Shown: positions 1 to 7,796 of the stretch, in pieces
How the letters are laid out: every line of letters begins with the position of its first letter
How positions within the stretch are numbered: the stretch's first letter is position 1
Program-made: the position numbers and the translations under genes
Source: Patescibacteria group bacterium
Lineage (GTDB): Bacteria > Patescibacteriota > Gracilibacteria > BD1-5 > UBA6164
DNA length: 16,608 nt
Direction: 5' to 3'
Assembly (NCBI GenBank): GCA_018623505.1
Contig: JAAZVM010000003.1
Coordinates: forward strand, 1-16,608
The notes under the pieces: model-generated
Databases searched by the model: none
Seen by the model: the letters and a program-made list of their open reading frames with translations, nothing else
Told to the model about the DNA's origin: nothing

Positions 1-10
1 AAAATTAAAG

Positions 11-38
11 TTTATTTTTCCACTTTTTTTTATATAAT
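11..38 (+). promoter_or_regulatory. Possible argS promoter
   Basis: A perfect TATAAT lies at 33-38, with a weak TTTATT 16 bp upstream at 11-16. It is about 28 bp before the argS start codon. The -35 match is poor and the DNA is almost all A and T, so only the -10 position is suggestive. Confidence 0.3.
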
Positions 39-66
39 CAGATAAATTTATAAATTATAAATACAT

Positions 67-1839
67 ATGGAATCTAAATTGAAAATAGAATTAATTAAGC
101 TTATAAAAGAAAAATACGATATAGTTTTAGAAGATATCTCATTAAGAGAGCCTCCTAAAAAAGAATTATGAGATTATAGTTTTAACTGTGGTATACTTTC
201 TAGAGACCTAAAAAAATCACCAGCTATGATTGCTGATGATTTACTTTATAGTATTTCAGATTTAGACTTAGTTTCATCTGTTACAAATGAAAATGGTTTT
301 ATAAATATATTTTTAGATAAATCTATATTTACAAAAAGTTTTGAAGATTTTTCGTATAATTTTTCAAACTCAAAAGATTATTTAAATGTATGAAATAATG
401 AAAAAATTATAATAGACTATATATGAGCAAATGTATGAAAACCGCTTCATATAGGTCATATGTGTACACCAAATCAAGGTCAGGTTATTATAAATCTTTA
501 TAAAAAACTTTGATATGATGTTATCTCTGATAGTCATATAGGGGATTGGTGAATTATATTTGGTAAGCTTATAACTGCTTATAAAAAATGGTGAGATGAA
601 GATAAACTAAAAAATGATGCTGTTGATTATCTTTTAGAGCTTTATGTGAAAATAACTAAAGAAATAGAACTTGATAAATCCTGAGATTTAGAAGAACAAA
701 CTAGAAATGAATTTAAGCTTCTTTCAGAGTGAAATAATGAATCTATAAAACTTTGGTCAGTTTTTACAAAGTATTCTATTGAGGCGATGAATAAAATACT
801 TGAAAGATTAAATGTAAAACCAGATTTCAATATAGGTGAAAGTTTTTATGAAGGTCTTTGATTACCAAAAATGGAAAATTATCCAGATTTGAGATATGAC
901 ATGAAAACTATAGTTTCAGAATTGTTGTCTAAATCAATTGCTACAAAAAATGAAGATAACAGTGTTTGAGTTATATTTGATGAAAACTTAAAAATACCAA
1001 GTTGTATACTTAGAAAAAGAGATGCTACTCATGGATATCTAGCTAGTGATTTAGCATCTGTGAAGTATAGAATGGAAAATTGGTCTCCAGATAAGATTAT
1101 ATATTTTATAGATGTAAGACAAAAATTACATCTAGAACAAGTTTTTGAAATATCAAAAAATGCTTGATGGTTAAAAAGAGAAGGGAAAAGGGATACCTTT
1201 TTATTTCATGCTTATAATTGATTTATATCATGAAAAGAGTGAGCATTCTCAACTAGACATGGTAATATAATAAAACTTTGAGACTTACTAGATGAAGCAG
1301 AAAATAGAGCAAAAAAACTTATACTTGAAAAAAGAGATGATTTTTCTGAAGAAGAGTTAAAAGAATTATCAAATATAATTGGTATTTGAGCTATAAAATA
1401 TGGTTATCTAAAAAAATCTAGAGAAACTGATGTGATTTTTGATTGGGATGAGTTTATGACTTTTGAGTGAAATAGTGGTCCATATATACAATATGCTTAT
1501 GTAAGATCTTTAAATATTCTTAAAAAATCATGAATTTCTGATTTTACTTACAGTTTAGAATCAAACTTTGAATTACAAGAAGAGCTTGACTTAGTTAAAG
1601 AGTTAAGTAACTATAAAGATGTTTTATTGCAAACTGCTGAAAAAAATATGCCACATATACTTTGTAAATATGCTTATGATTTAACTAAAACTTTCAGTAG
1701 TTTTTATAATAATGTGCATATATTAAACGAAGAAGATGAATCAAAAAAACTTTCAAGGTTAAAGCTTGTTTATATTTTTTCTTTGCTATTAAAAGATGCT
1801 TTTAGTATATTATCAATTGATATGCCAGAAAAAATGTAA
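67..1839 (+). CDS. argS: Arginyl-tRNA synthetase
   Basis: Class I synthetase that charges tRNA-Arg in the cytoplasm; 590 codons, a normal length for ArgS, with TGA read as Gly. The N-terminal Arg-specific domain (about residues 1-85) contains KELGDYSF. The catalytic domain starts with IGANVGKPLHIGH (HIGH at 128-131), followed by DSHIGDWG. DATHGYLASDLA and the usual KMSK-replacing segment FSTRHGN (394-400) follow. GNSGPYIQYAYVRS leads into the C-terminal DALR anticodon-binding domain, which ends in the typical PEKM. Glycines in IGANVGKP and LGLPKME are TGA. There is no Shine-Dalgarno sequence; the ATG was chosen because it begins the conserved N-terminal domain. The gene stands alone, with its own terminator directly after the stop. 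Identification is secure. Confidence 0.97.
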
Positions 1840-1842
1840 AAA

Positions 1843-1866
1843 TAAAAAACCGCATAGCGGTTTTAT
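1843..1866. terminator. Bidirectional intrinsic terminator (argS / minus-strand RNA)
   Basis: An 8-bp perfect stem, AAAACCGC/GCGGTTTT (1846-1853 with 1857-1864) and a 3-nt loop ATA, starts just after the argS stop. Read on the minus strand it gives GCGGTTTTTTATTTTT, the better U-tract. It therefore probably also ends the RNA transcribed leftwards from about 2037. Confidence 0.85.
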
Positions 1867-2037
1867 TGTTTTGACTTGCAGAACACAATGATAAGAGTTT
1901 TTGCCTTTTGAGCCCAACTCACCCCAAAATAACTATCCTGTTATCTGATTACCAATAACTTTAGAATAATATGTCATAAATGACTATTCATCAGTTTACT
2001 ATAAAGGTCTTTTTTCTTTATAGCAGGCCTGCAAGTG
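1845..2037 (-). ncRNA. Unclassified structured small RNA (candidate)
   Basis: A gene-free stretch of 257 bp between argS and the methyltransferase is richer in G+C than the other spacers and folds well. Its ends form a perfect 8-bp helix (1874-1881 with 2029-2036, CTGCAAGT/ACTTGCAG). Inside are CTATAAAG/CTTTATAG; a CTGAT/ATCAG helix capped by GAATA/TATTC and GTCA-TAAA-TGAC; ATAAC/GTTAT; and GAGTT/AACTC. The minus strand is preferred because a TTGACT...TAAATT promoter would start transcription at about 2037, exactly at the base of the closing helix. The bidirectional hairpin at 1843-1866 then provides the terminator. This gives an RNA of about 193 nt. I see no conserved core of RNase P RNA, tmRNA, SRP RNA or a known riboswitch. 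6S RNA fits by size only. A plus-strand leader of the next gene is the alternative. Confidence 0.55.
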
Positions 2038-2043
2038 AAAGCT

Positions 2044-2071
2044 AATTTATTTATTTTTATTTTTAAGTCAA
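2044..2071 (-). promoter_or_regulatory. Promoter of the minus-strand structured RNA
   Basis: On the minus strand, TTGACT (2066-2071, 5 of 6 matches to the -35 consensus) is followed by a 16-bp spacer and TAAATT (2044-2049). The expected start, about 7 nt further on, is at 2037, coinciding with the first pair of the closing helix. The -35 is the best match in the window; the -10 is imperfect. Confidence 0.5.
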
Positions 2072-2096
2072 AACTTTTTATTAAGATTTTATTAAT

Positions 2097-2741
2097 ATGG
2101 TTGATTACAATAATTTTTCAAAAACATTTTCTAGTAGTAGAAAAAACATGAAATGGGAAGAAATAGATTATTTCCTTTCTTTTTTAGAGTGAAAAAAGGG
2201 TTTTTCTATACTTGATATATGATGTGGTAATGGTAGGTTGCTTAGTCATTTAAAAGATAAAGATATTTCATATAAAGATTATTTATGAGTTGATTTGAGT
2301 GAATGACTTTTAGAAGAAGCTAGTTTAATCCATCCTGAAGCTAGATTTTTACATCTTAATATGCTAGATATAGATAAAGTTTCAGATAAATTTGATTATG
2401 TTTTTATGATAGCAAGTTTTCATCATCTTGATACTTTAGAAAAAAGAAAACAATTTTTAGATAAATTAAAAAATGTTTTAAATAAAAACTCTACAATTTT
2501 TATGACTAATTGGTCACTAGAAAGTAAGCTTAATAAAGAAAAATATAATACATCTAAAATAAAAGATTCAGAAAATGAGTTTTGATGAAAAGATTTTGAT
2601 ATAAAGATATGAGAGTTTAGTAGATATTACCATTGTTTTTCTATTGAAGAGTTAGAGTATTTATTTAATAATTCAAACTTTGAAATAATTGAAAATAGAG
2701 AGTTTGAAAATAATAGAAACTTTATAAGTATAATCAAATAA
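2097..2741 (+). CDS. SAM-dependent methyltransferase, Trm9/ALKBH8-like
   Basis: A 214-residue class I methyltransferase. SAM-binding motif I is ILDIGCGNGR (residues 38-47, with Gly42 encoded by TGA). Motif II is YLGVDLSEGLL, followed by RFLHLNMLD and the FDYVFMIASFHHLD block. The pattern is specific: KWEEIDYF near the N-terminus, IASFHHL in the middle, MTNWS, and RYYHCFSIEEL from residue 176. It matches the methyltransferase domain of eukaryotic Trm9 and ALKBH8, which methylate the carboxymethyl group on wobble uridine 34 of tRNA. The substrate in this bacterium is inferred, not shown. Small-molecule or rRNA methylation cannot be excluded. The gene is alone, between the structured RNA and its own terminator. 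The ATG at 2097 is the first in frame and places motif I at the usual distance. Confidence 0.85.
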
Positions 2742-2770
2742 AAAACTTAAGAATATTTCTTAAGTTTTTT
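2740..2770. terminator. Bidirectional terminator between convergent genes
   Basis: Perfect 14-bp arms, AAAAAACTTAAGAA and its complement (2740-2753 with 2757-2770), enclose a 3-nt loop TAT. The hairpin begins inside the methyltransferase stop codon and ends 2 bp before the pilin stop. Both strands have a U-tract, so it can serve both genes. Confidence 0.9.
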
Positions 2771-2772
2771 TA

Positions 2773-3558
2773 TTAAAAGTTAACAGGATATGGAACTCAT
2801 TGATTTGGATTTGTAGAATCACTACTTGATATATCTTGATTATCTGTAAGTATAACTGTTCAGCTTCAGATTAAAGTTTTAGGACAGTTTGCTTTATCAT
2901 CATAACAAGATTGTTCATCGTAATCTCAAACAATTTTTGTTATATATTCATCACTTCATTCCTTTTTTATTGTATATGCTATATTATAATAAGTAGCATT
3001 TTTATTATCTGTTCACCATGTAGTATCAGATGTAAATGGTTTTTTGAAAGTTGCATATACATATCTACCAATACCTGAATCTATCATTTTGTTACTTCAA
3101 ACTTTTATATCTCAAAGTTCTGGGTCGTATAGATCTTTTGTTAAGTATTGTTTACCTAAAGTATTTTGTGATATTGTACCTTTTGCTCATATTTGTTTAG
3201 CTGTCCATGCTCAAGTACCAAATACTCTACCTCAACCATTTGCTGAATTTATTGATGAAATTTCTTCACCACTTTTATTAACAGAAATTGTGTTTGATGC
3301 TGTTGCTGTTGTTCAAGTATATCACCACATATTTAAAGATGAATCATAACTATCAGTTGGTGGATAATAATTTTTATCAGATTTGTATTGTTGAAGAGAA
3401 CTTTCTATAGTAGAAACATCTTGTATTTTTCTACCTGAAACAGCTTTTCATACAGCTGAACCAAAGTTTTGGTATGCTACTACTGATATGATAGCAAGTA
3501 TACTTATAACCACCAAAAGTTCTACAAGAGTAAAAGCTTTATTTTTTGTATAATTCAT
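2773..3558 (-). CDS. Type IV pilin-like / pseudopilin protein
   Basis: 261 residues with a class III prepilin signal. A short basic leader MNYTKNKA precedes FTLVELLVVISILAIISVVA, with the invariant Glu at +5 of the mature form and the hydrophobic helix that anchors the subunit before assembly. Residue -1 is Ala, not the usual Gly. After the helix come a spine helix (SGRKIQDVSTIESSLQQYKS, about 42-61), YPP, and a Gly/Ser/Thr-rich globular domain containing VFGTGAWTAKQIGAKGT. A probable disulfide pair is CYDDKANC near the C-terminus. Many glycines are TGA. The likely product is a surface pilus or competence/secretion pseudopilus subunit; which one cannot be told. No pilus-assembly genes are adjacent. 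It has its own promoter, divergent from rel, and shares a terminator with the methyltransferase gene. Confidence 0.85.
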
Positions 3559-3591
3559 AAAATATTTATTAAGTTTTAAATAAACAATTGT

Positions 3592-3619
3592 ATAATATTA
3601 TTTTTTGAAAATAAGACAA
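3592..3619 (-). promoter_or_regulatory. Promoter of the pilin-like gene
   Basis: On the minus strand, TTGTCT (3614-3619) is followed by a 16-bp spacer and TATTAT (3592-3597). The start codon is 33 bp beyond the -10. It is divergent from the rel promoter in the same 126-bp spacer. Confidence 0.5.
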
Positions 3620-3657
3620 ATTAATATTTACAAAATAGATATATTTTATATTATATT

Positions 3658-3666
3658 TGTTATAAT
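3658..3666 (+). promoter_or_regulatory. Extended -10 promoter of rel
   Basis: TGTTATAAT is an extended -10 element (TG at 3658-3659, TATAAT at 3661-3666), 18 bp before the rel ATG. No good -35 is visible. The 5' leader would be very short, about 12 nt. Confidence 0.45.
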
Positions 3667-3684
3667 TATATCTATAGAAAAAAT

Positions 3685-5961
3685 ATGGAAAATAAAAACG
3701 AAACACCAGAAAATATATATGAAAAATCAGAAAAAAAAGTTGATCAGATTATAAAAAAAGCTTCATTGTATATGAAGGGATTAAATCCTTTATATATTTC
3801 TCAGGAAATAAATAAGGCTTATATTTATTCTAGAGATGCTCATGAGTGACAGTTTAGACATTCTTGAGAACCATATATTATTCATCCAGTTGAGGCTACA
3901 GAGATTCTATTGGATTTGAAACCTGATATTTTTACTATACAAGCTTGTCTTTTACATGATGTTATTGAAGATACTGAAAGAGAGGCAATTGATATAGAAA
4001 AAGAATTCTGAAAAGAAGTGGCTTTTTTATGCGAATGACTAGCTAAGTTATCAAAGATAAAATACAAATGACAGGAAAGGGATATTTGAAGTCTTAGGAA
4101 GATGTTTGTAGCTATGGCAGAAGACTTAAGGGTGATTTTTGTTAAGCTATCAGATAGATTACATAACATGAGAACTCTTAAGTATCATCCAAAAAAAGAA
4201 AAAAGAGAAAAAATAGCACTAGAAACTCTAAATATATTTACCCCTATAGCAGATAGATTATGATTATATAATTTGAAAAATTCTTTGGAAGAAGAATGTT
4301 TTAAAATACTTGATCCTAAAAAATATAAAACTTTAAAAAAAGAATTAAGAGATTTAGAGCCTCAAAGAAAAGCTTTTGTTAAAAATGTTAAAAAAGAAAT
4401 AGTTGATCTTTTAAAATGAGAACTTACATGATTTCAAGTAGATTACAGGGTAAAATCAATATATTCTATCCATAAAAAATTATTAAAAAAAGAACTTAAT
4501 CATGCAAGTGATTTATTTGATATATTTGGTATTAGAATAATTGTAAATACCGAAGCAGAGTGTTATAAAGTTTTATGAATTATACATAATAATTGGACAC
4601 CACTACCTAAGAGATTTAAGGATTATATTGCCTTACCAAAACCAAACTGATATAAAAGTTTACATACAAATGTAATGTGAATATTTAAAGCAGATAGGAA
4701 ACAGCCAACTGAAATTCAGATTAAAACATATAAGATGAAGGAGTATTCTGATATATGAGTTGCAGCTCATTTTGAATATAAGGAAAAATGAAGTATTATC
4801 TCTACTGATGTAGACTGGGTTAAGGAATTAAAAGATTTAGTTGATAATCTTCAAGATAATGATTTTGTATGATCATTAAAATTGGATTTCTTTAAAGATA
4901 GGATTTTTGTTTTTACTCCAAAGTGAGACTATGTAAATCTTCCTTCTGGTTCTACTCCAATTGATTTTGCATACTCTCTTCATACAGATTTATGAGATCA
5001 TATAACAATTGCTAAAGTAAATCGTGCTGTTTATCCATTAGATAGGGAGTTGCATAACTGAGATGTAGTTGAAATAATTATAGATAAAAATAAAAAACCA
5101 AATCCTTTTCGGATATCTTTTGTTAAAACTGTAAAAGCAAAAAATAGGATAAAATTATCTCTTAAAAAAGAAGATAAAGAACTTCATAAAGAAAGGTGAA
5201 AGGAGATAATGAGTAAATATCTTGAAAAAGCATGATTATGAAAATTTGATAAAGATTTAAGTATTTTAAAGATTTTAGATTCTAAAACACTTAGTTTAGA
5301 TGAAAGATACTCTTTACTTGAACAAGTTTGAAATTTTTCCCTTCCTCCATCTTCTTTGATTAAAAGAATTATTAAATCTTTACCAGATTGAAAAGTAATA
5401 AATAATGATAATAAAGAAGAAGATGAAGTTGTTGAGTTATTGAAAGATGAAACAGAAGAAAAGATAATTAAATCAAATATCGTTGATAATAAAAATAATA
5501 AAAAAAATCTAATTATATGATGAGAAACATGATTAGATTATAAATTGTGTTATTGTTCAAGAAGGAAGTTAACTAACGATATAGTTGCTCATATAAATAA
5601 TAAATGATCTATTACAATTCATAGAAGAAGTTGTAAAATATTAGATACAGTAAATAAAGATAGATTATTATCTGCTTATATTGACGGTGAAAATGAAGAT
5701 TATTTACTTGTTAATATAAGACTGTTGGTTGAAAATAAGATTTGAGTATTAAAAAATTTATCTGAAATAATTTTTTCTATGTGAATAAATGTGGAATGAA
5801 TAAATACTAAAAAAATATGAAATAGTCAAACTGAAATCATACTAGAGCTTAGTATATTTGATTATGATTATTTACTTATAGATAGATTTATAGAAAGAGT
5901 AAAAATTTATTTTAAAGACAAGCTTTTAAATTTGGATCTTTGAAAAATAGAAAAGAAATAA
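3685..5961 (+). CDS. rel: Bifunctional (p)ppGpp synthetase/hydrolase, Rel/SpoT family
   Basis: A 758-residue long RSH enzyme that makes and degrades (p)ppGpp. The HD hydrolase domain has FRHSGEPYIIHP (His59), HD at 91-92 and ED at 95-96, so it should be active. The synthetase domain has [12 protein letters not shown], then RFKD (310-313) and [19 protein letters not shown], rather than the EFDD of RelA, is typical of bifunctional enzymes. TGS follows at about 405-465 ([20 protein letters not shown]), then a helical region, a zinc-finger-like segment (LCYCSRRKL...IHRRSC, about 620-655) and a C-terminal ACT domain (about 674-750). An acidic, Asn/Lys-rich linker near 572-610 looks lineage-specific. 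Codon 476 is CGG, aligned with the conserved Trp just after TGS. The gene stands alone, with its own promoter and terminator. Confidence 0.96.
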
Positions 5962-5995
5962 AAAAAAGAAAACTTTTAAAAGTTTTCTTTTTTTT
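5960..5995. terminator. Bidirectional terminator between rel and rpsO
   Basis: A 36-bp perfect inverted repeat of two 18-bp arms (5960-5977 with 5978-5995) centred on CTTTTAAAAG. It overlaps the last bases of both stop codons. The central bases must open to form the loop. Both strands end in U-runs. Confidence 0.85.
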
Positions 5996-6263
5996 ATTTT
6001 CTTAATTTTAATTTTTCTATAACTTCGTTATATTTTTCAACATTTTTACTTTTTAAGTAAGCTAATAATTTTCTTCTTTTAGCTACCATCATAAGTATAC
6101 CTCTTCTTGAGTGGTTATCTTTTTTGTGTTCTAATAAATGTTCTTTTAAATTTTCAATTTTAGCTGTTAAGATAGCTACTTGAACTTCTGGTGAACCAGT
6201 ATCACCTTTTTTGTTTGCAAAATCTGATATGATTTGGCTTTTAACTTCTTTGTTAACTGTCAT
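5994..6263 (-). CDS. rpsO: 30S ribosomal protein S15
   Basis: 89 residues, the standard S15 length. It binds the three-way junction of the 16S rRNA central domain and helps nucleate the platform. Recognisable blocks are [16 protein letters not shown] (residues 21-36), [17 protein letters not shown] and the basic [16 protein letters not shown]. All three glycines are GGT; it is one of only two genes here (with the CAAX-protease-independent code check noted elsewhere not applying) that needs no TGA reading to be translated fully. It is divergent from the murL-like gene and convergent with rel. There is no Shine-Dalgarno; instead a small hairpin ends 1 nt before the ATG, and a larger one lies upstream, as expected for an S15-autoregulated leader. 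Confidence 0.97.
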   Translation of the reverse strand: MTVNKEVKSQIISDFANKKGDTGSPEVQVAILTAKIENLKEHLLEHKKDNHSRRGILMMVAKRRKLLAYLKSKNVEKYNEVIEKLKLRK

Positions 6264-6264
6264 G

Positions 6265-6323
6265 TCGTATTTTTACGAAAATAAAATTTTATCAGTTTAC
6301 CAGAAAATACACCAGAAAACTGA
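6265..6323 (-). promoter_or_regulatory. Structured rpsO leader, candidate S15 autoregulatory RNA
   Basis: In the rpsO mRNA a 7-bp stem TCAGTTT/AAACTGA (6317-6323 with 6292-6298) closes an 18-nt loop that holds the second part of a direct repeat TTTTCTGGT. A second hairpin, TCGTA-AAAA-TACGA (6265-6278), ends 1 nt before the start codon. S15 represses its own mRNA through diverse leader structures in other bacteria. That role here is inferred from position and folding only. Confidence 0.5.
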
Positions 6324-6330
6324 CTTTTGG

Positions 6331-6358
6331 ATTATATAAAGATTTTTTTTATTTGCAA
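6331..6358 (-). promoter_or_regulatory. rpsO promoter
   Basis: On the minus strand, TTGCAA (6353-6358), a 16-bp spacer and a perfect TATAAT (6331-6336). Transcription would begin at about 6324, just before the leader hairpin, giving a leader of about 60 nt. Confidence 0.65.
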
Positions 6359-6373
6359 ATAAAAACATTTATA

Positions 6374-6401
6374 TTGATATATGTCATTATTTTTGTATTA
6401 T
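6374..6401 (+). promoter_or_regulatory. Promoter of the murL-like/PBP operon
   Basis: TTGATA (6374-6379), a 16-bp spacer and TATTAT (6396-6401), 27 bp before the start codon. It is divergent from the rpsO promoter, leaving about 15 bp between the two -35 boxes. Confidence 0.55.
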
Positions 6402-6403
6402 AT

Positions 6404-6419
6404 CTAAAATATATTTTAG
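6404..6419. repeat. 16-bp perfect palindrome at the murL-like transcription start
   Basis: CTAAAATATATTTTAG is a perfect palindrome just after the predicted -10 and spanning the expected start point. It may be an operator or only an AT-rich coincidence. No regulator is encoded nearby. Confidence 0.3.
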
Positions 6420-6428
6420 TGCCATTTT

Positions 6429-7796
6429 ATGAAAATATTCAAAGATTTTTATTTTGAAAAATATGAGTTTGATTTAGAAGAAAAAAAAGCTTATTTTTAT
6501 TATAGTTTTGATGAAAAATATAATTTCCAGGAAGTTATTGATTTCTCATCTGAATTATTTAATTTTAGGAAAGATTTAGATTTTTCTGTTTTAGATAATC
6601 TACTTTTTCATCTTCATATAGCCTTATGAATAAGTTATTATAAAGCATTTCCTACAAAAAACCTATTTATAAAATCTGGTTTTTTAAATGATGAACAAAT
6701 ATCTTTTTGGAAAAAGTTTTACATAAACTGATTGTGAGAGTTTTTATATAAAAATAATATAAGTCATATATGACTTTTTAACTTTTTAAATCAAGGTTGA
6801 ATTGAAAAAAATAAAAAAGAATTTAAACTTTCAAACAAAGCTTTAATTCCAATTTGATGATGAAAAGATTCTTTAGTTAGTATTGATTTATTTAAAAAAA
6901 ATAAACTTGATTTTGATTTATATGTTTTTTGAAAGTTAGATAAAATAAAAGAGTCTTGTGCAGATATAATTTGAAAAGATATACTTTTAACTAAAAGAAA
7001 AATATCTGATAATTTATTGAGACTAAATGAATTATGAAATTATAACTGACATGTTCCTATAACTTGAATAATTTCTTTTTCAATGCTTGTTGTATGATAT
7101 CTATATGATTATAGATATCTTGTATTATCAAATGAAAAGTCTGCAAATAGTGAGAATAGACTTTTTAATTGATTAAAAGTTAATCATCAATACTCAAAAA
7201 GTTTAGAGTATGAAAAAGGCCTATCTTTATATATAGAAAAATACATAAGTTCTGACTTAAAGTATTTCTCGCTTTTAAGATGATTTTATGAAGTAAAAAT
7301 TGCTAAATATTTTTCAGAAAATTGCCTAGATTTTTTTAAAGTTTTTTCTAGTTGTAATAATAATTTTCAAATAGATGAAACAAAGAGATTAAATTGAACT
7401 TTGTGGTGTAATAACTGTCCTAAATGTGCTTTTGTATTTTCTATATTAAGACCTTATTTAACAACAAATGATATTAATTTAATTTTTTGAGAAGACTTAT
7501 TTTTAAAAGACGAATTGTATAACACTTTTGTAGATTTACTGTGATATTGAGAAGGGAAACCTTTTGAGTGTGTTTGAGAGGAAGAAGAGGTAGTTTTCTG
7601 AATATATAAGTCACTTAATTTTTATAATTGAAGCTCAAGAATTATAAATTTTTTCTTGACTAATATAAAACCAAAGTTTACAGATTTGTATTTTAATAAT
7701 CTAGAAAAAAAGTTTGATACAATTTATGATGAAACTATAATTCCAATTGAAATTAAAGATAAAATACTAAACATTAAAAATGAAAAAAAATTATAA
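6429..7796 (+). CDS. murL: MurL-like UDP-MurNAc-L-Ala-L-Glu epimerase
   Basis: 455 residues resembling MurL, the enzyme that inverts the terminal L-Glu of UDP-MurNAc-L-Ala-L-Glu to D-Glu during peptidoglycan precursor synthesis. Recognised blocks are PIGGGKDS (Gly143-145, all TGA; a phosphate-binding loop as in ATP pyrophosphatases), NGHVPITGIISF, LSNEKSANSEN (234-240 core), VNHQYSKSLEYE (from 251), SLLRGFYEVKIAKYFS, SSCNNNF, the cysteine cluster WCNNCPKCAF (Cys327, 330, 333) and KPFECVGEEEE. Overlap with a penicillin-binding protein gene supports a cell-wall role. In Xanthomonas, MurL works with MurD2, which adds L-Glu; no MurD2 is in this window. The family call rests on remembered motifs; a related uncharacterised ATP-dependent enzyme is the alternative. 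Codon use matches the neighbours. Confidence 0.72.

Noticed and set aside
1960-2000. CTGATGA on the minus strand inside the structured RNA, resembling a hammerhead ribozyme core
   Set aside because: The required GAAA after stem II and a NUH cleavage site are absent. The CTGAT instead pairs with ATCAG in a simple helix.
1874-2096. Plus-strand riboswitch controlling the methyltransferase gene
   Set aside because: No known riboswitch core (SAM, SAH, TPP, T-box) is present and no plus promoter precedes it after the argS terminator, whereas the minus strand has matching promoter and terminator. Not fully excluded.
3044-3349. Plus-strand ORF of about 100 codons within the pilin region
   Set aside because: It is antisense to the pilin-like gene, which has a clear prepilin signal, promoter and terminator on the minus strand.
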